Source of the DNA: Sequoia sempervirens | Taxonomy: Eukaryota; Streptophyta; Pinopsida; Cupressales; Cupressaceae | Assembly (NCBI GenBank): GCA_007258455.2 | Contig: VDFB02000003.1 | Span: 37,675,876 to 37,739,875 of the forward strand | Direction: 5' to 3' | Length of the DNA stretch: 64,000 bases | In this document: piece after piece, positions 11,531-24,035 of the stretch | Layout: each line of letters begins with the position of its first letter | How positions within the stretch are numbered: position 1 is the first letter of the stretch | Program-made: the position numbers and the translations under genes | Notes under the pieces: generated by a model | What the model saw: only the letters and a program-made list of their open reading frames with translations | Database searches by the model: none | What the model was told of the DNA's origin: nothing

Positions 11531-12769
11531 TCTACCATCTATCATGAATCTCTTGATTTTATGTTTGTGGATGAAAACTTCTAGGTATAAAGCTTCATTA
11601 TGAGATAAATTAATAGAAGGTCCTTTTCAGTGAATACCAAATGATGGGGAGATGAAATATGTCCTACCATGACGTGGAATTGATCAATATCTATGTTATT
11701 GGGCTTAGAGGACTCTTGGAGAGCCTTTTCTAAATTTTGTCTATGTGTAGGAGATATTTTTAGGAGTTCTAAGATAGATATATGTGCTAGAATTTTTTGT
11801 AGATGATCTAAGAGATTATAAACAAATTTAGGATGAGATATACATTTTTGTCTTGGAAAGGTTACTTTACCCTGATATATAGTGATTGTATATTCAAGAG
11901 ATTTATCTTGAATGTTTATAGTAGAGATTTGGGTGTTAACTTCTCTTATGTGAGCAGTGGTATAGTCATATGGAATGGAAGCATATTTAGCATATTTGGA
12001 ATTGTTACCCTTATTAAGGGGATTCCCTTTTCATGGTTAGGGATAGGATCCTTGAATATATTAAGATAGTCATTGGATGAAGATAAAGGATCTTCTATAT
12101 TAATGCCACCTTGGTCTACAAGATCATGAATAATATTTTTTTAGTTTTATGCAATTGGAAGTTTTATGACCCTTGACTTTATGAAATTCATAAAATTCAT
12201 TTTCTTTGAACTACATGGGTTTGAATTGAGGCTCAAAATTATTGATTTTCAATAATGTGATAAGCTAAGCCTAGACCAATTTTTGCAAAGTTGATTCAAT
12301 AGGTTCCCCTAAAGGAGTGTTTTATTTTAGGAGCATTAGTTTGCCTAGGTGGCCTCCTAGGGATAGTGACACGTTGAGTACGTTGTGTGTTTATTGATAT
12401 TTGTATATTAGATGATGATTGTGTGTGTTGGATAGCTTTGGAATCTACTACACCATCATTAATATTATTCTTATTTTTAGCCCAAAGAAGAGGTTTATCA
12501 TTGGATGTTGAAGTGTTATCTTTGTTTCCTTATAAATTTTCACAAAACCCTTAGTAATGAGATCCTTTTTGATAGTTATTCCCTTTTTTATGATCTCATG
12601 AAATTTATCGACACTGGACTTGTAAGTGGAAGGATAATTATTGGTTTAGATTTTGGGTGAATATGTGGACAAGTTGGTTTTTGGGAATAGGATGGGGGAG
12701 TTTTCTTGTCATATTTCTCCGTTGTTGCAAGTTCTCCATTATTTTGTTTTGTATTAGATAGATTAGTCA

Positions 12770-13153
12770 TACAAACTTCATGCTCAATGTTATATGAGAA
12801 ATGTGCAATGAGATTTTATGCTATTTCATGAAAGGAATTGATTCCATGAGGTATATGGTAGAACCATTCAATATCCTAACCTCCTAAACTTCGGTGAAAG
12901 AGGCATATTAAATAAATATCATTGTAAGCAATGTCAAGACAAGCTATATAAATTTTCCAAGTATATGTTCATGTGAATCACCTTTTCCTTTGTATTTGTA
13001 AAATTTAGGAATTTCAAAGTATTGAGAAAATGAGATCATGGATATGGACCTATCAAATGGATAATAGCATATGTATTCCAAAGTATAGCTCTTCTTAGTG
13101 TGACTCATTTTTAGATTTGATATCTCTTGTAACTCTTGAATTTGTGATGCCAA
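12770..13153 (-). pseudogene. Gag fragment of the minus-strand Tat-like element
   Basis: About 13099-12950 encodes YPFDRSISMISFSQYFEIPK followed by FYKYKG. This matches the plus-strand gag at 53.03-53.11 kb (YPFDSLISLIPFSKHFEIPK). After a stop, decayed pieces such as RSLGG and WFYHIP continue the Retrotrans_gag domain (compare RSLGGSALDWF near 53.2 kb). Upstream, to about 13.66 kb, the minus strand has the Pro/Gln/Asn/Thr-rich low complexity that precedes this domain in the plus-strand copy too. Multiple stops; pseudogene. Confidence 0.85.
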
Positions 13154-14104
13154 GTTATTTGTGGGTGCAGAAGTAGATACATTGGGAGGTGTTTATGTGG
13201 AAAAAGATGGAGGATTTTGTGGTGTATATATGTTATGGGAATATTGTATGTAGGTGGTTGAGGGATGTATGAGATATAAGAATAATTTGTAGGATTAGTT
13301 GTAGGAATGGAGGTAATGACATGAGTAGATGAGATATAATATTAGATAGGTGGCACATTTGTTTGGGATAATATTGGAAGGGTTTGGGATTGCTAATAGG
13401 TAGAATGATGGCCTATATATGATAAAGTTGTGAGAATTTGACCATGTGTTGGTTGTGGCATAGGTAAATATCAAGGAAATGATGTACTTGTTTGAAATTG
13501 ATTGGTACTATATAAGAGGGAATGTACCACAATATGAGATGGATTAGGCATAAAATGATAATGTGTCTCTTGATAGGAGTGCCATTGGACCTTAGATGGC
13601 TTAGGTTGAGGAAAAGTGGCCACCATTATATTTGTAGGGTTTTGTGGTGGATTTTAGGTGTCCAAATTATGAGGTAACTTAACACCTTTTTGAATTAACA
13701 TTTGAAGGTAATGATTAGTATTTGCAGTGAACATAAAGTCCAAAACTCTCATTGCTTTAGGGTCTTGTTTAAATTCTTGTATTTCTTCCAATGTTGGGTC
13801 TCAAATTATATCTTCATAAATGTGAATGGCCCATGAATATAATAGGATGGGAGTTTTAGATGCATCTTGAGGTGGTTGTTGTGAAGAGATCCCCAATTCA
13901 TATTGGGTACTCCTTATGGGTGTTTGCATGTTTGATTCTATTTGGTGATATTCCATGATTTTCTTATATTGTGAGCTTGTGATTAACATATGTAAATGTA
14001 AGACCTTAGACAAGATAGGACATTCTTTCCAACAATTTGATGTGTTTTGTATAAAACTAAAATAGATAAAAGTTAAGCTAGATATCCAAATGATTAATAT
14101 ATTG

Positions 14105-14340
14105 TTTACTTGAACTAGACTTGTGAGTCCAAGAAAAATGATCAAGATCGAGATTGATAATGTCTACTTGAACTATACATATGAATCCAATAAAACATAT
14201 AATAATTTATAATGATATTATTCTACTTGAACTAGACTTGTGAGTCCAAGAAAAATGATCAAGATCAAAATTGATAATGTCTACTTGAACTACACTTATG
14301 AGTTCAAGCAAACAAATAGTGATTGATAATGATAGAGATA
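14105..14340. repeat. Tandem repeat, ~58-bp units in ~117-bp pairs
   Basis: Four units beginning with CTACTTGAACTA (the first TTACTTGAACTA) start near 14107, 14163, 14223 and 14280. Units 1 and 3 are nearly identical over more than 50 bases (GACTTGTGAGTCCAAGAAAA and onward). Units 2 and 4 are more diverged, giving an ABAB pattern. A single diverged copy lies at about 2500-2540. It sits in the gag-proximal region of the minus-strand element. Confidence 0.85.
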
Positions 14341-15235
14341 ATAGATAGGAGATAATATCCTAAATTTTTATAATGATATGAAAATATCCTAAATTTTTTA
14401 TTCTCCTTCAAGCCTTTATCAAAGATAATAGTGTAAGGTGCAATTAAATAGTGTAAGATTTTTTCATTTTAGGATATGTTAAAAGAATTGTTATGGTTCC
14501 CAAAAGTGGTTTTAAGCAATGCGTTTTTGTTTTGGACACTTTATTTTAGCACTTGATATATCAAAAATTGTTGTTTAAAATTTTCAACATATAAAGATGC
14601 ATCAAGCATGTTAACAACTTTAAATCTAAGAAGATAAATACGATAGATTTGCTTGTTTTTCTTTTGATTTTATTTTGTTTTGGAACATTTTGATTTTTAT
14701 CATTTTTGACATTTTTCAATTTGTTCAAATATTAAAAACACACAAAGATATAATTCAAAAGATAATTTTCTTATGGATTAATTTGGATTTTGTGTCCTTT
14801 TTTGGTTTTAAGTGGGGAAGGTGTTTTTAAACATTCAAACACACAAGACACATGAAAATTCCTACTCAAGTGGGTTTATCAATCCTTGTAGGCACAAGGA
14901 ACCATAAGAAAAGATGGTCAAACATTTTCAACTAGGATTTACAAGCTCAACTAGGGGTATCCTCTATATACTACAAGGGTACATGAGGTCTAACCTGTAG
15001 ATGAAAGAGAATAAATTCAAACAATTAGGAGGAGAGGGTAACCCAATCTCCACCTTCACCACTCTAGGGTATAAATTTCTTAGAGGTTTAGCCAATATTA
15101 ACAAGACCCACTTCCAAGAGGTGTTTCTTTTGATTCACCCCCACTCTTTATACTCCATTGGAACATGGGAGTTGAAGTCATCCCCTAGAGTGATGAAATC
15201 CCTAGGAAAAATCCTAAAAAAGAAAACAAGATTAC

Positions 15236-15760
15236 TTATTTTTGATCCTCGAGATCACCCTAAGACACAAGAGGAGAGCATATGTATAAATAGATCTTGG
15301 GGATTAAAAGACAATGGTTTATTTTAGATCCCAAATCCAAATGTAAGAGATTAATTTTAAGCCCACTTTCAAATGTGAGGAAAACACACAAACATAATAG
15401 TCTAAGACAAATAATTATTTTTTAATGGACCAAAAAAGCTATGAGCACTTGAAATATAAAAAGAGAGGGTAACTTAGAGAAAATCTACTTGATTTATAAT
15501 GCCAAATTTGAAAACCCTTGATCCAACACGAAGATATCCAAGATATATTTTTTAACACTTTGAATTTTCAATCTCTACACACAAAGACCAACAAACAAGC
15601 CTAGTAAATAAAAACGAGCTCACTTATTTTTTATCCTCAAGATCACTCTAAGGTGCAAGAGGATAGCATACATAAGTAGATCTTGAGGATTAAAATACAA
15701 TGGTTCATTTTAGATCCCAAATCAAAATGTGAATGATAAATTTTAAGCTCAATTTTCAAT
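15236..15760. repeat. Diverged repeat pair, ~145 bp, about 390 bp apart
   Basis: Sequence from about 15241 (GATCCTCGAGATCACCCTAA) reappears from about 15631 (ATCCTCAAGATCACTCTAA). Both continue through an AGATCTTG(G/A)GGATTAAAA block and TTTTAGATCCCAAATC. This is the leader of the minus-strand element between primer site and gag; no coding sense. Confidence 0.7.
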
Positions 15761-16477
15761 GTTTGAAAACATGCCAAAGAGGATAGTCTAAAGCAAAAAT
15801 TGATAGCACCAATGAATTCCTTATGATGTAGAAAAATAAATGTAAAGAAAAGGTATGTTTATCACAAGATTGCAATTTCATTTTTTTTTAAATTTTTCAC
15901 ATAGTCAACTAGATCTGATTATTTTGCAATATTTTTGGCCTTAAAATTAAAAATGCAAAAAATAAACCCCTTTTAAAATTTTGAGAGATTTCCAAAAATA
16001 TAAAAATATCTGAAAAATTTCTTAATTTGTGCCCTAAAAAACATATTTATGCAAAAACTTGGTCGACATAGATATGATAATTTCACCACTTTTTTTACCT
16101 CAAAAATTAAAATCCAAAGAGCATAACCCTATTTAATTTCTTAGATATTTCCAAAAATATAAAATTTCCCTAAAAATTCATCGATTTACGATCTAAAAAC
16201 TTGATTTATTAAAAACCATAAAATGACAATAACTCACCAAATATTGATGATATGAGTTTTAATTTTTTACTATAGTCTCCTAAGATGATTCCCAACCTTC
16301 AATACAAAAAATCTAGAAAAATTCTTAGCCGTTTGAGAGATGTGTTGAAATATTTTAAAACTTGGGTTTTATCTTCAACTTGCAAAAGTTAGCTCCAAAT
16401 ATTTTTTTGCATAAAAGAACTAAAAACTAGCAAGATAGGGTTAGAAAAACCTTCAAAAACAAAGATAAAATAGGGAT

Positions 16478-16499
16478 GTGGGTCCCACTGGGCATGCCA
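16478..16499 (-). other. Primer-binding site of the minus-strand Tat-like element
   Basis: On the minus strand the sequence begins TGGCATGCCCAGTGGGAC. The site after the LTR of the plus-strand element (48525) begins TGGCATGCTCGATGGGAC, with three differences over 22 bases. Both sit just outside a putative LTR end. I could not assign the tRNA. Confidence 0.65.
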
Positions 16500-16503
16500 A
16501 AAT

Positions 16504-17100
16504 ATGGATGATAAAAATGTGAATCACAAAAATAGTAAAAAAATCACACTCAACAATCACTTAATAGAACTCAAGATCTATGCATAAAATAAAATAATAA
16601 AATAATTATACCATATAAAACACCTTGATTTGATCCATTATTTCTTTAATAGTAGTTTGAAAATGATATGTGGGTTGCTCTTCAAAATAGCATAATCATG
16701 ATAGTATAATAATAATACGATGATGATATTTGCTCAAAGATAGCAGATAAATGATACTCTTGTTTGATAATGCTTGATAATGATAGCTTGATAGCTTGAT
16801 AATGTATTCTTGATCATAATGTAGTCTAGGGGATATGAATGAATAAAGCCTTCATTTATATGCTTCACTTGATATTTGATCAATGATGGAGATTAATTGG
16901 AAAGATCAACGAATAGGAAAAATTAAGATAGGGTAGGAGCTAAATTTCGAATTAATAGAGTGGGATAGTTGAAGGAATTAAATGAATTTATTTTTTGATT
17001 CAAATGTATGATTGGAGAAATAAATAAAATATATATATTTTATTTATTTTGGAAGGAAATATAATTTAAATTTAACTAAATTATTTTATTTTATTTTATT
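16504..17100 (-). repeat. Probable 5' LTR end of the minus-strand Tat-like element (boundaries partly unknown)
   Basis: By position relative to the primer site, the LTR should begin (plus coordinates) at about 16504 with TGGATGATAAAA, that is, end in CA on the minus strand. The outer end was not found and no partner LTR is visible in 1-2700, so the element is incomplete here or extends beyond the window. The AT-rich end near 17.0-17.1 kb may already belong to the LINE-like fragment. Confidence 0.4.
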
Positions 17101-17870
17101 TTGATAAAGGTAAGAGATTTCTATTAACTGTAAATGAAAGTTTACAAAATTTTCCCCAGGAAAAGTATCAGCATATCACCCAGGTTGAAGCCAAATAGAC
17201 CCAACCAGTCCGCCATAGCAAGTAGACCCATACAATCCCTAGCGACATAGACCCCAAGTATTATACCAAAATTTGCTTGGGCATTACAAAAACTAGGCAG
17301 ATTGTTATACATAACAATATTGTGCTTCCCAATTAGCCACAAATGCAACAAAAAGAACCCAAGACCATATTATCCGAACCAACCCCCATTACCACAAATT
17401 GCGTTGGGAAAACACATGAAAATCGTAGTGCCAATTCGTGTGCCTTACCTGTGTGATGTCGAACCTTAGCTTGAGGAACTCCGCTGCTGGCTCTGTCAAT
17501 CTACGATGAGAAAATAGGTTTGCTCCAAGGATGTTTATCAGGAATGGATAGTACCTCATTGTAGCCCTGTAGACAGCATGCAACCCCAAATTGCATGGTC
17601 GAGGGCAACCAACACCCATAGAGACGGCCGCCAAGGTCTCGTCCAAGCCAACCAACAGATCCTTTTTAAAAAGTTTGATCATAATCACCTTTTCCTTTGC
17701 TTTTGCCACACCCACGTCCAACAAACTGGCCATGACTCGAGAAGAAATATATCAAAAATAAAAAGCACAACCACACACATTAGATTGTGTGCGCAAAAAG
17801 AGGTGTTAAAGGATCTCTTAGAAGGTTTCTCAATTTTGGGGGCACACCCTCTTATAGCTTAATTAGAGGT
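17085..17870 (-). mobile_element. Possible 3' fragment of a LINE (minus strand)
   Basis: On the minus strand the segment ends CTCTTACCTTTATCAAAATA followed by repeated AAAAT units, resembling the 3' ends of plant L1-type LINEs with an A-rich tail. Base composition is less AT-rich than its surroundings. Two minus-strand open segments (17733-17389 and 17351-17142) could be remnants of the ORF2 C-terminus, but no RT or endonuclease motif is visible and I recognise no family. The evidence is mainly the tail. Confidence 0.35.
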
Positions 17871-19429
17871 ATGTGTGGGTGTAGATTAGGGGTTTATTTC
17901 ATTGTTTAAATTACTTATTTCCCTTATATGTCTTCAATGTGAACAATAAATATAATTTGTGATAAGATGGTGTGGATAGATAATATTAAGACATGTAAGG
18001 GATGGAAGGAATGCACATAGATGAATTATAGTACAAATAGAAGTATGAACAACATGTGGAGCATAATAAAGTGTATTAATATATGGACATAGCAAAATAC
18101 ACATGAAATAAAGGGATTAACCAATACTTAAAGTGAAATATCTATTAGCTAATGGCTTAATGATCTTGAACTCTTGTGATTCCAAGCATGTCATACAAGG
18201 ATAATAATACATGAAGAAGATTTGTTGTGCCCTACACACATGTCCAATTTTGCTTTTGGGAAAGTGTGGACCCATTTTTTATTTTTACTTTACTTTTTTT
18301 TTATTTCCTTGGTTTCTCTTGTTCCTCACACTAGTCTTAAGAGAATGTGCTTCAAAGTTAAATGATGGCTAAGCTTCATGTGTTTGAAATTTATGTTGTT
18401 TGCAAGTGATTTAGGTTTTTTCCTTTAATTTTTTTTAATTTATGGTCTTATTTGTGAAAAAAATTTATTAGGGGCTACATGGACATCTAGAATTAATTTG
18501 TTGACCTTATGAAGTCCCCCCCTTTCCCACAAACCTCCCATTTATTGGCTAAAATGTTCATAATCCTTGAAAGTGTAATTTTGTGGACTTTTAATATACT
18601 ACCAAACATGCAACATATTATTCAAAATCTCTTGATGTATGGTCCTTCCAAATAAAATACTCTCATAATAAATGAAAAAAAACCCTCTATAAAACTTTTC
18701 TTATGAAATCTCAAGGGATATCTAGATGTTCATCTCCTTTGGAGTGACCCCTTGACCTCTTTCAAATCCCTACAATATCTTATAGGTCCAAAGTGCATTA
18801 TCTTTGTGAAATTTTAGTAGACAAATGAAAATTCAAGCTTATATCCATACCATCTTAATGTTTGTTCAATCCTTGCATAACCCTTCAAATTTAAATCAAC
18901 ATTTTGAGAAAAGTGTAGAATGTGGGATTTTAGTCAAGAGGTGCAAGTAAGTTGTTCCATTGTATGTTCAAACCCTCATGGAAATTCCACATTAATTTCT
19001 CACAAAATTTCTAAAAGGAATAGAGCAGATTAAAATGTGAATTTATAGAGTTTCACTAAGGAACTAGGCTTCACCTCTTCCAATTTGATATTTGAAACTC
19101 TCCTTCTATTTTGCACAAAATTGCCACAAATGGGGTTCTCATCGTATTTTTCGAAACTGTAGGCTTTCAACCTAGAAGTGGATTTTTTTCGCACTTGTTG
19201 TCCTAACCCTCAAAATTCAAAACCCCTTCCAAGTTTTCACAAAAGTTACCATGTGTGACTACATTGTCAAGGTTTATGTAAGGGGAAAATATGGAATTGA
19301 TTTATGCAATAAGAATTCAATGAAAGAAACCAAAAGCACAAGATATGATACCACTTACCAATGGGATCAAGGTTGCTTAAATAAATGAATTCAAACAAGG
19401 ATTAAATCAATCGATCAAAACAAATGAAT
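17871..19429. other. Non-coding DNA, no recognised feature
   Basis: AT-rich sequence without long frames. Near 19336 the minus strand reads TGGTATCATATCTTGTG, which resembles an initiator-Met primer site and could be the residue of another LTR element interrupted by the chromovirus at 19435. No LTR ends could be paired to it. Confidence 0.4.
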
Positions 19430-19434
19430 TCACA
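19430..19434. repeat. Target-site duplication, left (TCACA)
   Basis: TCACA precedes the left LTR; TGACA (32684-32688) follows the right LTR. Four of five bases match. Confidence 0.55.
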
Positions 19435-22400
19435 TGTAATAATCCATCCTAAATTATTACTTAATTAACATTATTTTATTTGACACATGAATATATTCCA
19501 AATTAAAAAGACATAACTAGTGCTTAAAGTCAACCATAGCTACACATGTACATTTAAAATGAGTCAATGATTTATATATTCACTTCAAAAGTCAAATTAC
19601 AATATTAGGTTTGACTTGGCTCTAAGGCCACAAAGTCATTACATTGTACACTTTACATCTTATACATGAATGTATTACATCAAGTTACATCTTAGACTAA
19701 AATAGTCTTGTGAACAACTAAGGTTCTTCTTTGATGCTCGCCTCCACTAGTGGATGAGAACATGGTTGAAGCGCTTTACCACCCAACCATGAAGCTTACG
19801 CTTCCCTAGAATTCTTTTGACTTGAAGAATGTCTGACCCTGCATAGAAATTTTAGCAAGAGAACAATCTGCAAGGTGGAATCTAGTGTGTGCCCATACAT
19901 CAACATGCAATTTCTATCTACAAGTTAGAAAATAAAATTGCAAGATCTATGCTAGGAATGGCAGAGAGTGAAATCATAGAGTTCATACATACAAATGAAC
20001 TATATTGATTTTCCAAGCATAATAAATGTGTTGCAACAACAACAAACAATAGGTTATGGTAAAGCAAACCTATACTCTCTAAACTCCATTTCGGAACCCG
20101 TCCCGAAGGTAACTTTATACTATACAACATCTCATAATAGCTATCTACCCTCTAGCAGCATCTACCCTGAGGTGCTCTAGTCAACTAAGGTATCACTGTT
20201 TTGTTCAAGTATTAGAATATTCTTTCACATATGTCTTCAAAAGAAGAATCATATTACAAATTTAATTTCTAAACATAAATCGAATTTATGATTTAGTAGA
20301 GTAATTCAACAATAAGTCATATCATTCTTATGACTACTATATGCTTTTCATCAATAAGCATTTTCCATTTAAAAATGAACTAAGAACAAAAGAAGGTATG
20401 TCAAAAGTATGTGTATGTACATAGATGAATTCTAGGTGCATACACATATATGTGCCTACTTATGTTTTAGAATTTGTGCATACATTTAGAAATAATCATT
20501 AATTCAGATTGCAATCATTTAATAATAATATTTCATTTGACATTTCTGTTGTCAAAAATAAAGAATCAAAACAAGTCTATCTTAACAGTTTCACACATAC
20601 TGTTGTTCCTTTTTCATTCACACAAAACTGTGATACTCTAACATTGTTGTTTACATATGAACATTCATCGTTTAAATAGAACCGATATTGTTTCCTACTA
20701 AGCAGTTATAAGGCAAGTTGTTTCTAAAAGAATGTTCATTGTTTACAACTATTCAAAGTTGTTCCAACTAAACAGTTTAATGAGCAAGGCTTTTTTTCAG
20801 CTACAAGAATAACTTAACAATAAAATAGTGTCGTTTGCAAAAGAATAATCCCTGTTTACATCAATACAATATTGTTTAAAACTAAATAGTTACATTTAAG
20901 GACATATGATGTCATTTTCTGCCAGAACATACACTGTTTGTAGTTACTCAATGCTGATTTCAAGTTGTTTACATGCTAAATGATCACTTTACAAATAAAT
21001 TTTCACTATTTTAAAACAAAACGGGTTTTCCACAATGAACTGAGAATAAACAATGTTGTTTTTCCAGTATTAAATATTGTCGACAACTTCTCATTGTCAA
21101 TTTCATGCAAGCCAAAAGATTTCTTTAACAAATCAAATAGCCCAATTTCAAAAACAACATACCTATTATTCAGATCTTGAATACTTTCATCACTGGAAAT
21201 TCGATGAGCAACTTTAATATTATAAAGAAAACTAAGTTTGACATGTTTGTCGATGAAAAACTTGAGCAAATATTTTGGTCAAAATAAAGGCACAAAACTT
21301 TCAAGTTCTAATCATACTCATGCCTATTCGGGCTACAACAAACAATCCAAGGTTGCTCTAGATTCAGCCAATCTCATAGGTCGGGTGCTTTCTTTCTTAG
21401 CATCAAGAGTTATATTCAAAATTTCCCATAAGGGCTTACTGGTTTATACCATGCATGTAGTAATATTCAACATGCAGACTTATGTCTGTACCATTTACAC
21501 ATTCAGGAATCAACCTGTCAATCTTTTAGATCAACCCAAAGCAAGGCTTGGTGAATCTAAAACTTAGAATCATACCATCGTTCTTATCAAATGATGTCGG
21601 CTACACACAAAATAATAATACACATACATATGCAAGCTCTAAAAGCATTTGATAAGTCCCTTTACTATTATCGACCATACGATAACAAGCATTAGTATTT
21701 ATACAAAACAAATACAAGGAATCATGCCCCTCCCACATGATCGTTATTTGATCCTTTCAAAGAATAATATTTACAAAACAACATAATCAATCAAAATAAA
21801 TTCTGATAGCCTTCATAAGGCTAAGCATCGTCGTGTAAAATAGAAATGATGGTAGAGCCATTTAAGGCTCTCAAGCCTCAGCCTAGCTCTGTACACAACT
21901 GAGAAGGATCTAAACTTTTATGTTTTCCATACTAAGCAGGTCGTAGGCCATGCGACCTCCACAAGGCGGTTGAAAAAACTTAATACATTAAACTCAAGGC
22001 TGATTTAAATACAAAACAATGACTCAAATTTTTATTGTGCTATGAAAGCACTTGATTAAAATGAAGAAAACACTTCAAGCATTATTCAATAATGGCAATG
22101 ATAACAAGTCGATTACTAAAGGAAAATGATTTACCCCCAATACAAGCTTTTGTGATGTTTCCCTTAGATTTTTACCCTGTCTCAAGTTCTTCTGCTTTTT
22201 GCCTTCAAACCCCAATTTCTTCTCTTCTCTCTGTTTTTCGCCGAGGTATCCTTCAAAATGGACACAACACTGTATTTTGCATGTTTCTAGGCATTGGCAT
22301 TATTGCTCACCATCGACCACTGCTTGGTTCAAATATTGTCATTAAACATGTGACAGTCCATGTCCTTCGTGGGATGCCTTGGTTATTTCTCATTGATTTC

Positions 22401-23280
22401 AAATAGTCTGATTTAGAATATATTGGTTAAATAGAATTTGAATTCGATATGAATTTAAATATGTGTACATATATATGTATATGTATGTATATATAGATAT
22501 ATAGATATGTAATATATATATATATACATATATATGTCTATATGTATTTATATGATTTCATTCATATTTACCATGTTTTCAAATAATATATGTATATATA
22601 TATGTATGTATGTATTCGCATTTATTTACATACATGTATATATATATACAACCGTGTGAAAATTGTTCATTTGGAAGAGCTTATAAGTTCCATATGCTAT
22701 TATTTAAATTAAGGAAGTTAAATTTCATCTCAAGCATCCATATATGTAAACTAAAATAGTTTATTTTCACTAAATTTTCACATAATGAAATCTCTTATCC
22801 TTTTTAATCATTCTTTACAGTACTTACTTTCGTTTTCTTCAAAACATAGAGTTTGAGTAGACTATTTAATCTACAAGCCATTCATTTTCAATCACTGAAA
22901 CAATTCAATTCATGAAATTACATTCTTCTATATATGCAAAAATAGTTCAAATGCAATTCATCATGCCATTTGTGGTGTGTACACCCAGATTCCAATTAGC
23001 TTACTGTTCGATCCAGCTAAACAATTCTACTTCAACTGTGTTCTCATCCTTCAACCTATCACCCTGCAATTACACACACTTCCACTTGCAAATTTATCAG
23101 TAACCTTCTATTCTTGGTAACATAAAAAATAATTTCCAAAAGTTTGCAAAGTCAACATTAGTCAACTTCTTTCATTTATTTTTCAAAAATTCTAAAATTT
23201 CATTTAATATATATTGAATTTCTTCAATAATTCAATTTTCCATATTATAATAAATATGCAATAAAAATTGGGTTATGAAA
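19435..23280 (-). repeat. 3' LTR of the chromovirus (left copy)
   Basis: Plus-strand start TGTAATAATCCATCC and end GGGTTATGAAA. The partner ends GGGTTATGACA, so the terminal dinucleotide of this copy has mutated (minus-strand TG to TT). Aligns throughout with 28782-32683. It contains a minus-strand TATA box at 21696-21704 and TA-rich microsatellites at 22470-22650. Confidence 0.92.
21696..21704 (-). promoter_or_regulatory. Candidate TATA box in the 3' LTR
   Basis: Minus strand GTATAAATAC (plus GTATTTATAC, itself a palindrome at 21695-21704). The same sequence is conserved in the other LTR at 31059-31068. It would put U3 at about 1.6 kb. Confidence 0.5.
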
Positions 23281-23295
23281 TCCTTCCCCTCTTGG
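23281..23295 (-). other. Polypurine tract of the chromovirus
   Basis: Minus strand CCAAGAGGGGAAGGA abuts the start of the 3' LTR, the position and composition needed for plus-strand priming. Confidence 0.8.
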
Positions 23296-23361
23296 AAGAG
23301 ACATTGTCCTGATGTCTAGTAAATCAAAAAGGAATGAACATCATGTCAAATTTGAACATAC

Positions 23362-23545
23362 ATGTTTATTCCAACATCACATCAAAATATGTATGTCTAT
23401 TTCAACATCACATCAGAATATATATGTTTATTTCAACATCACATTAGAATATATATGTCTATTTCAACATCACATCAAAACATATATGTCTATTTCAACA
23501 TCACATCAGAATATATATGCCTATTTCAACATCACATCAAACTTG
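23362..23545. repeat. 31-bp minisatellite, six copies
   Basis: Units start at 23362, 23393, 23424, 23455, 23486 and 23517; the core is TATTTCAACATCACATCA. It lies between the chromodomain and the polypurine tract, in the element's 3' untranslated region. Because 31 is not a multiple of 3, spurious frames cross it in more than one phase. Confidence 0.95.
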
Positions 23546-23629
23546 AAAGCATGGAATATCATAGTATCTCAATCCAAAAAAATTCAAGCAAAATTATTGA
23601 AGTTTCTTTTTCAAGAAAGCAAATGTGGA

Positions 23630-23946
23630 AAGGAGCGTTCTATTTCTTTCACATCCTCCCAAGTAGCATTTTCCTCTGAGTACTAGTCCCATTGGACCTT
23701 AAACCCGACAATTTCTCTACTTTGCAACTTAACATTGCGTCTATCCAGGATTCTAATGGGATCCACTAGCACCACTCTTGAATCTTGTACCTGCAAGTAT
23801 TGCCAATCAAGCACATGAGTCACATCATAATGATATGGCTTAAGCAAGGAAACATGAAACACATTATGAAGTTGAGACGGAGTAGGTGGTAGAGCTCGTC
23901 TATAAGCAACTAGGTTAATCACTTCCAAGACTTCAAACGGTCCCAC
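23630..23946 (-). pseudogene. Integrase C-terminus and chromodomain of the chromovirus
   Basis: Minus strand: MGPFEVLEVINLVAYRRALP (an integrase C-terminal GPF.I.....VAYRL-type module), then a QLHNVFHVSLLKPY motif. A chromodomain follows: ILDRRNVKLQSREIVGFKVQ, W, a stop, then YSEENATWED. The order and the KVQW ... ATWE pairing are diagnostic of chromodomains that direct integration to heterochromatin. One internal stop (about 23683-23685) breaks the domain in two. Confidence 0.9.
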
Positions 23947-24035
23947 ATATCTTGGTCCAACTTGGAAGACTTTCCAAAAGCCATAAAACTTTTATGAGGT
24001 TTAACTCTCAAGAAAAAATTATCCCTAGTTGTGAA

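Noticed and set aside
23362..23545. CRISPR-like array
   Set aside because: Adjacent 31-bp units without spacers in a plant retroelement; a minisatellite.
23312..23686. Two ~105-124-codon repetitive frames
   Set aside because: Shadows of the 31-bp minisatellite, seen in two phases.
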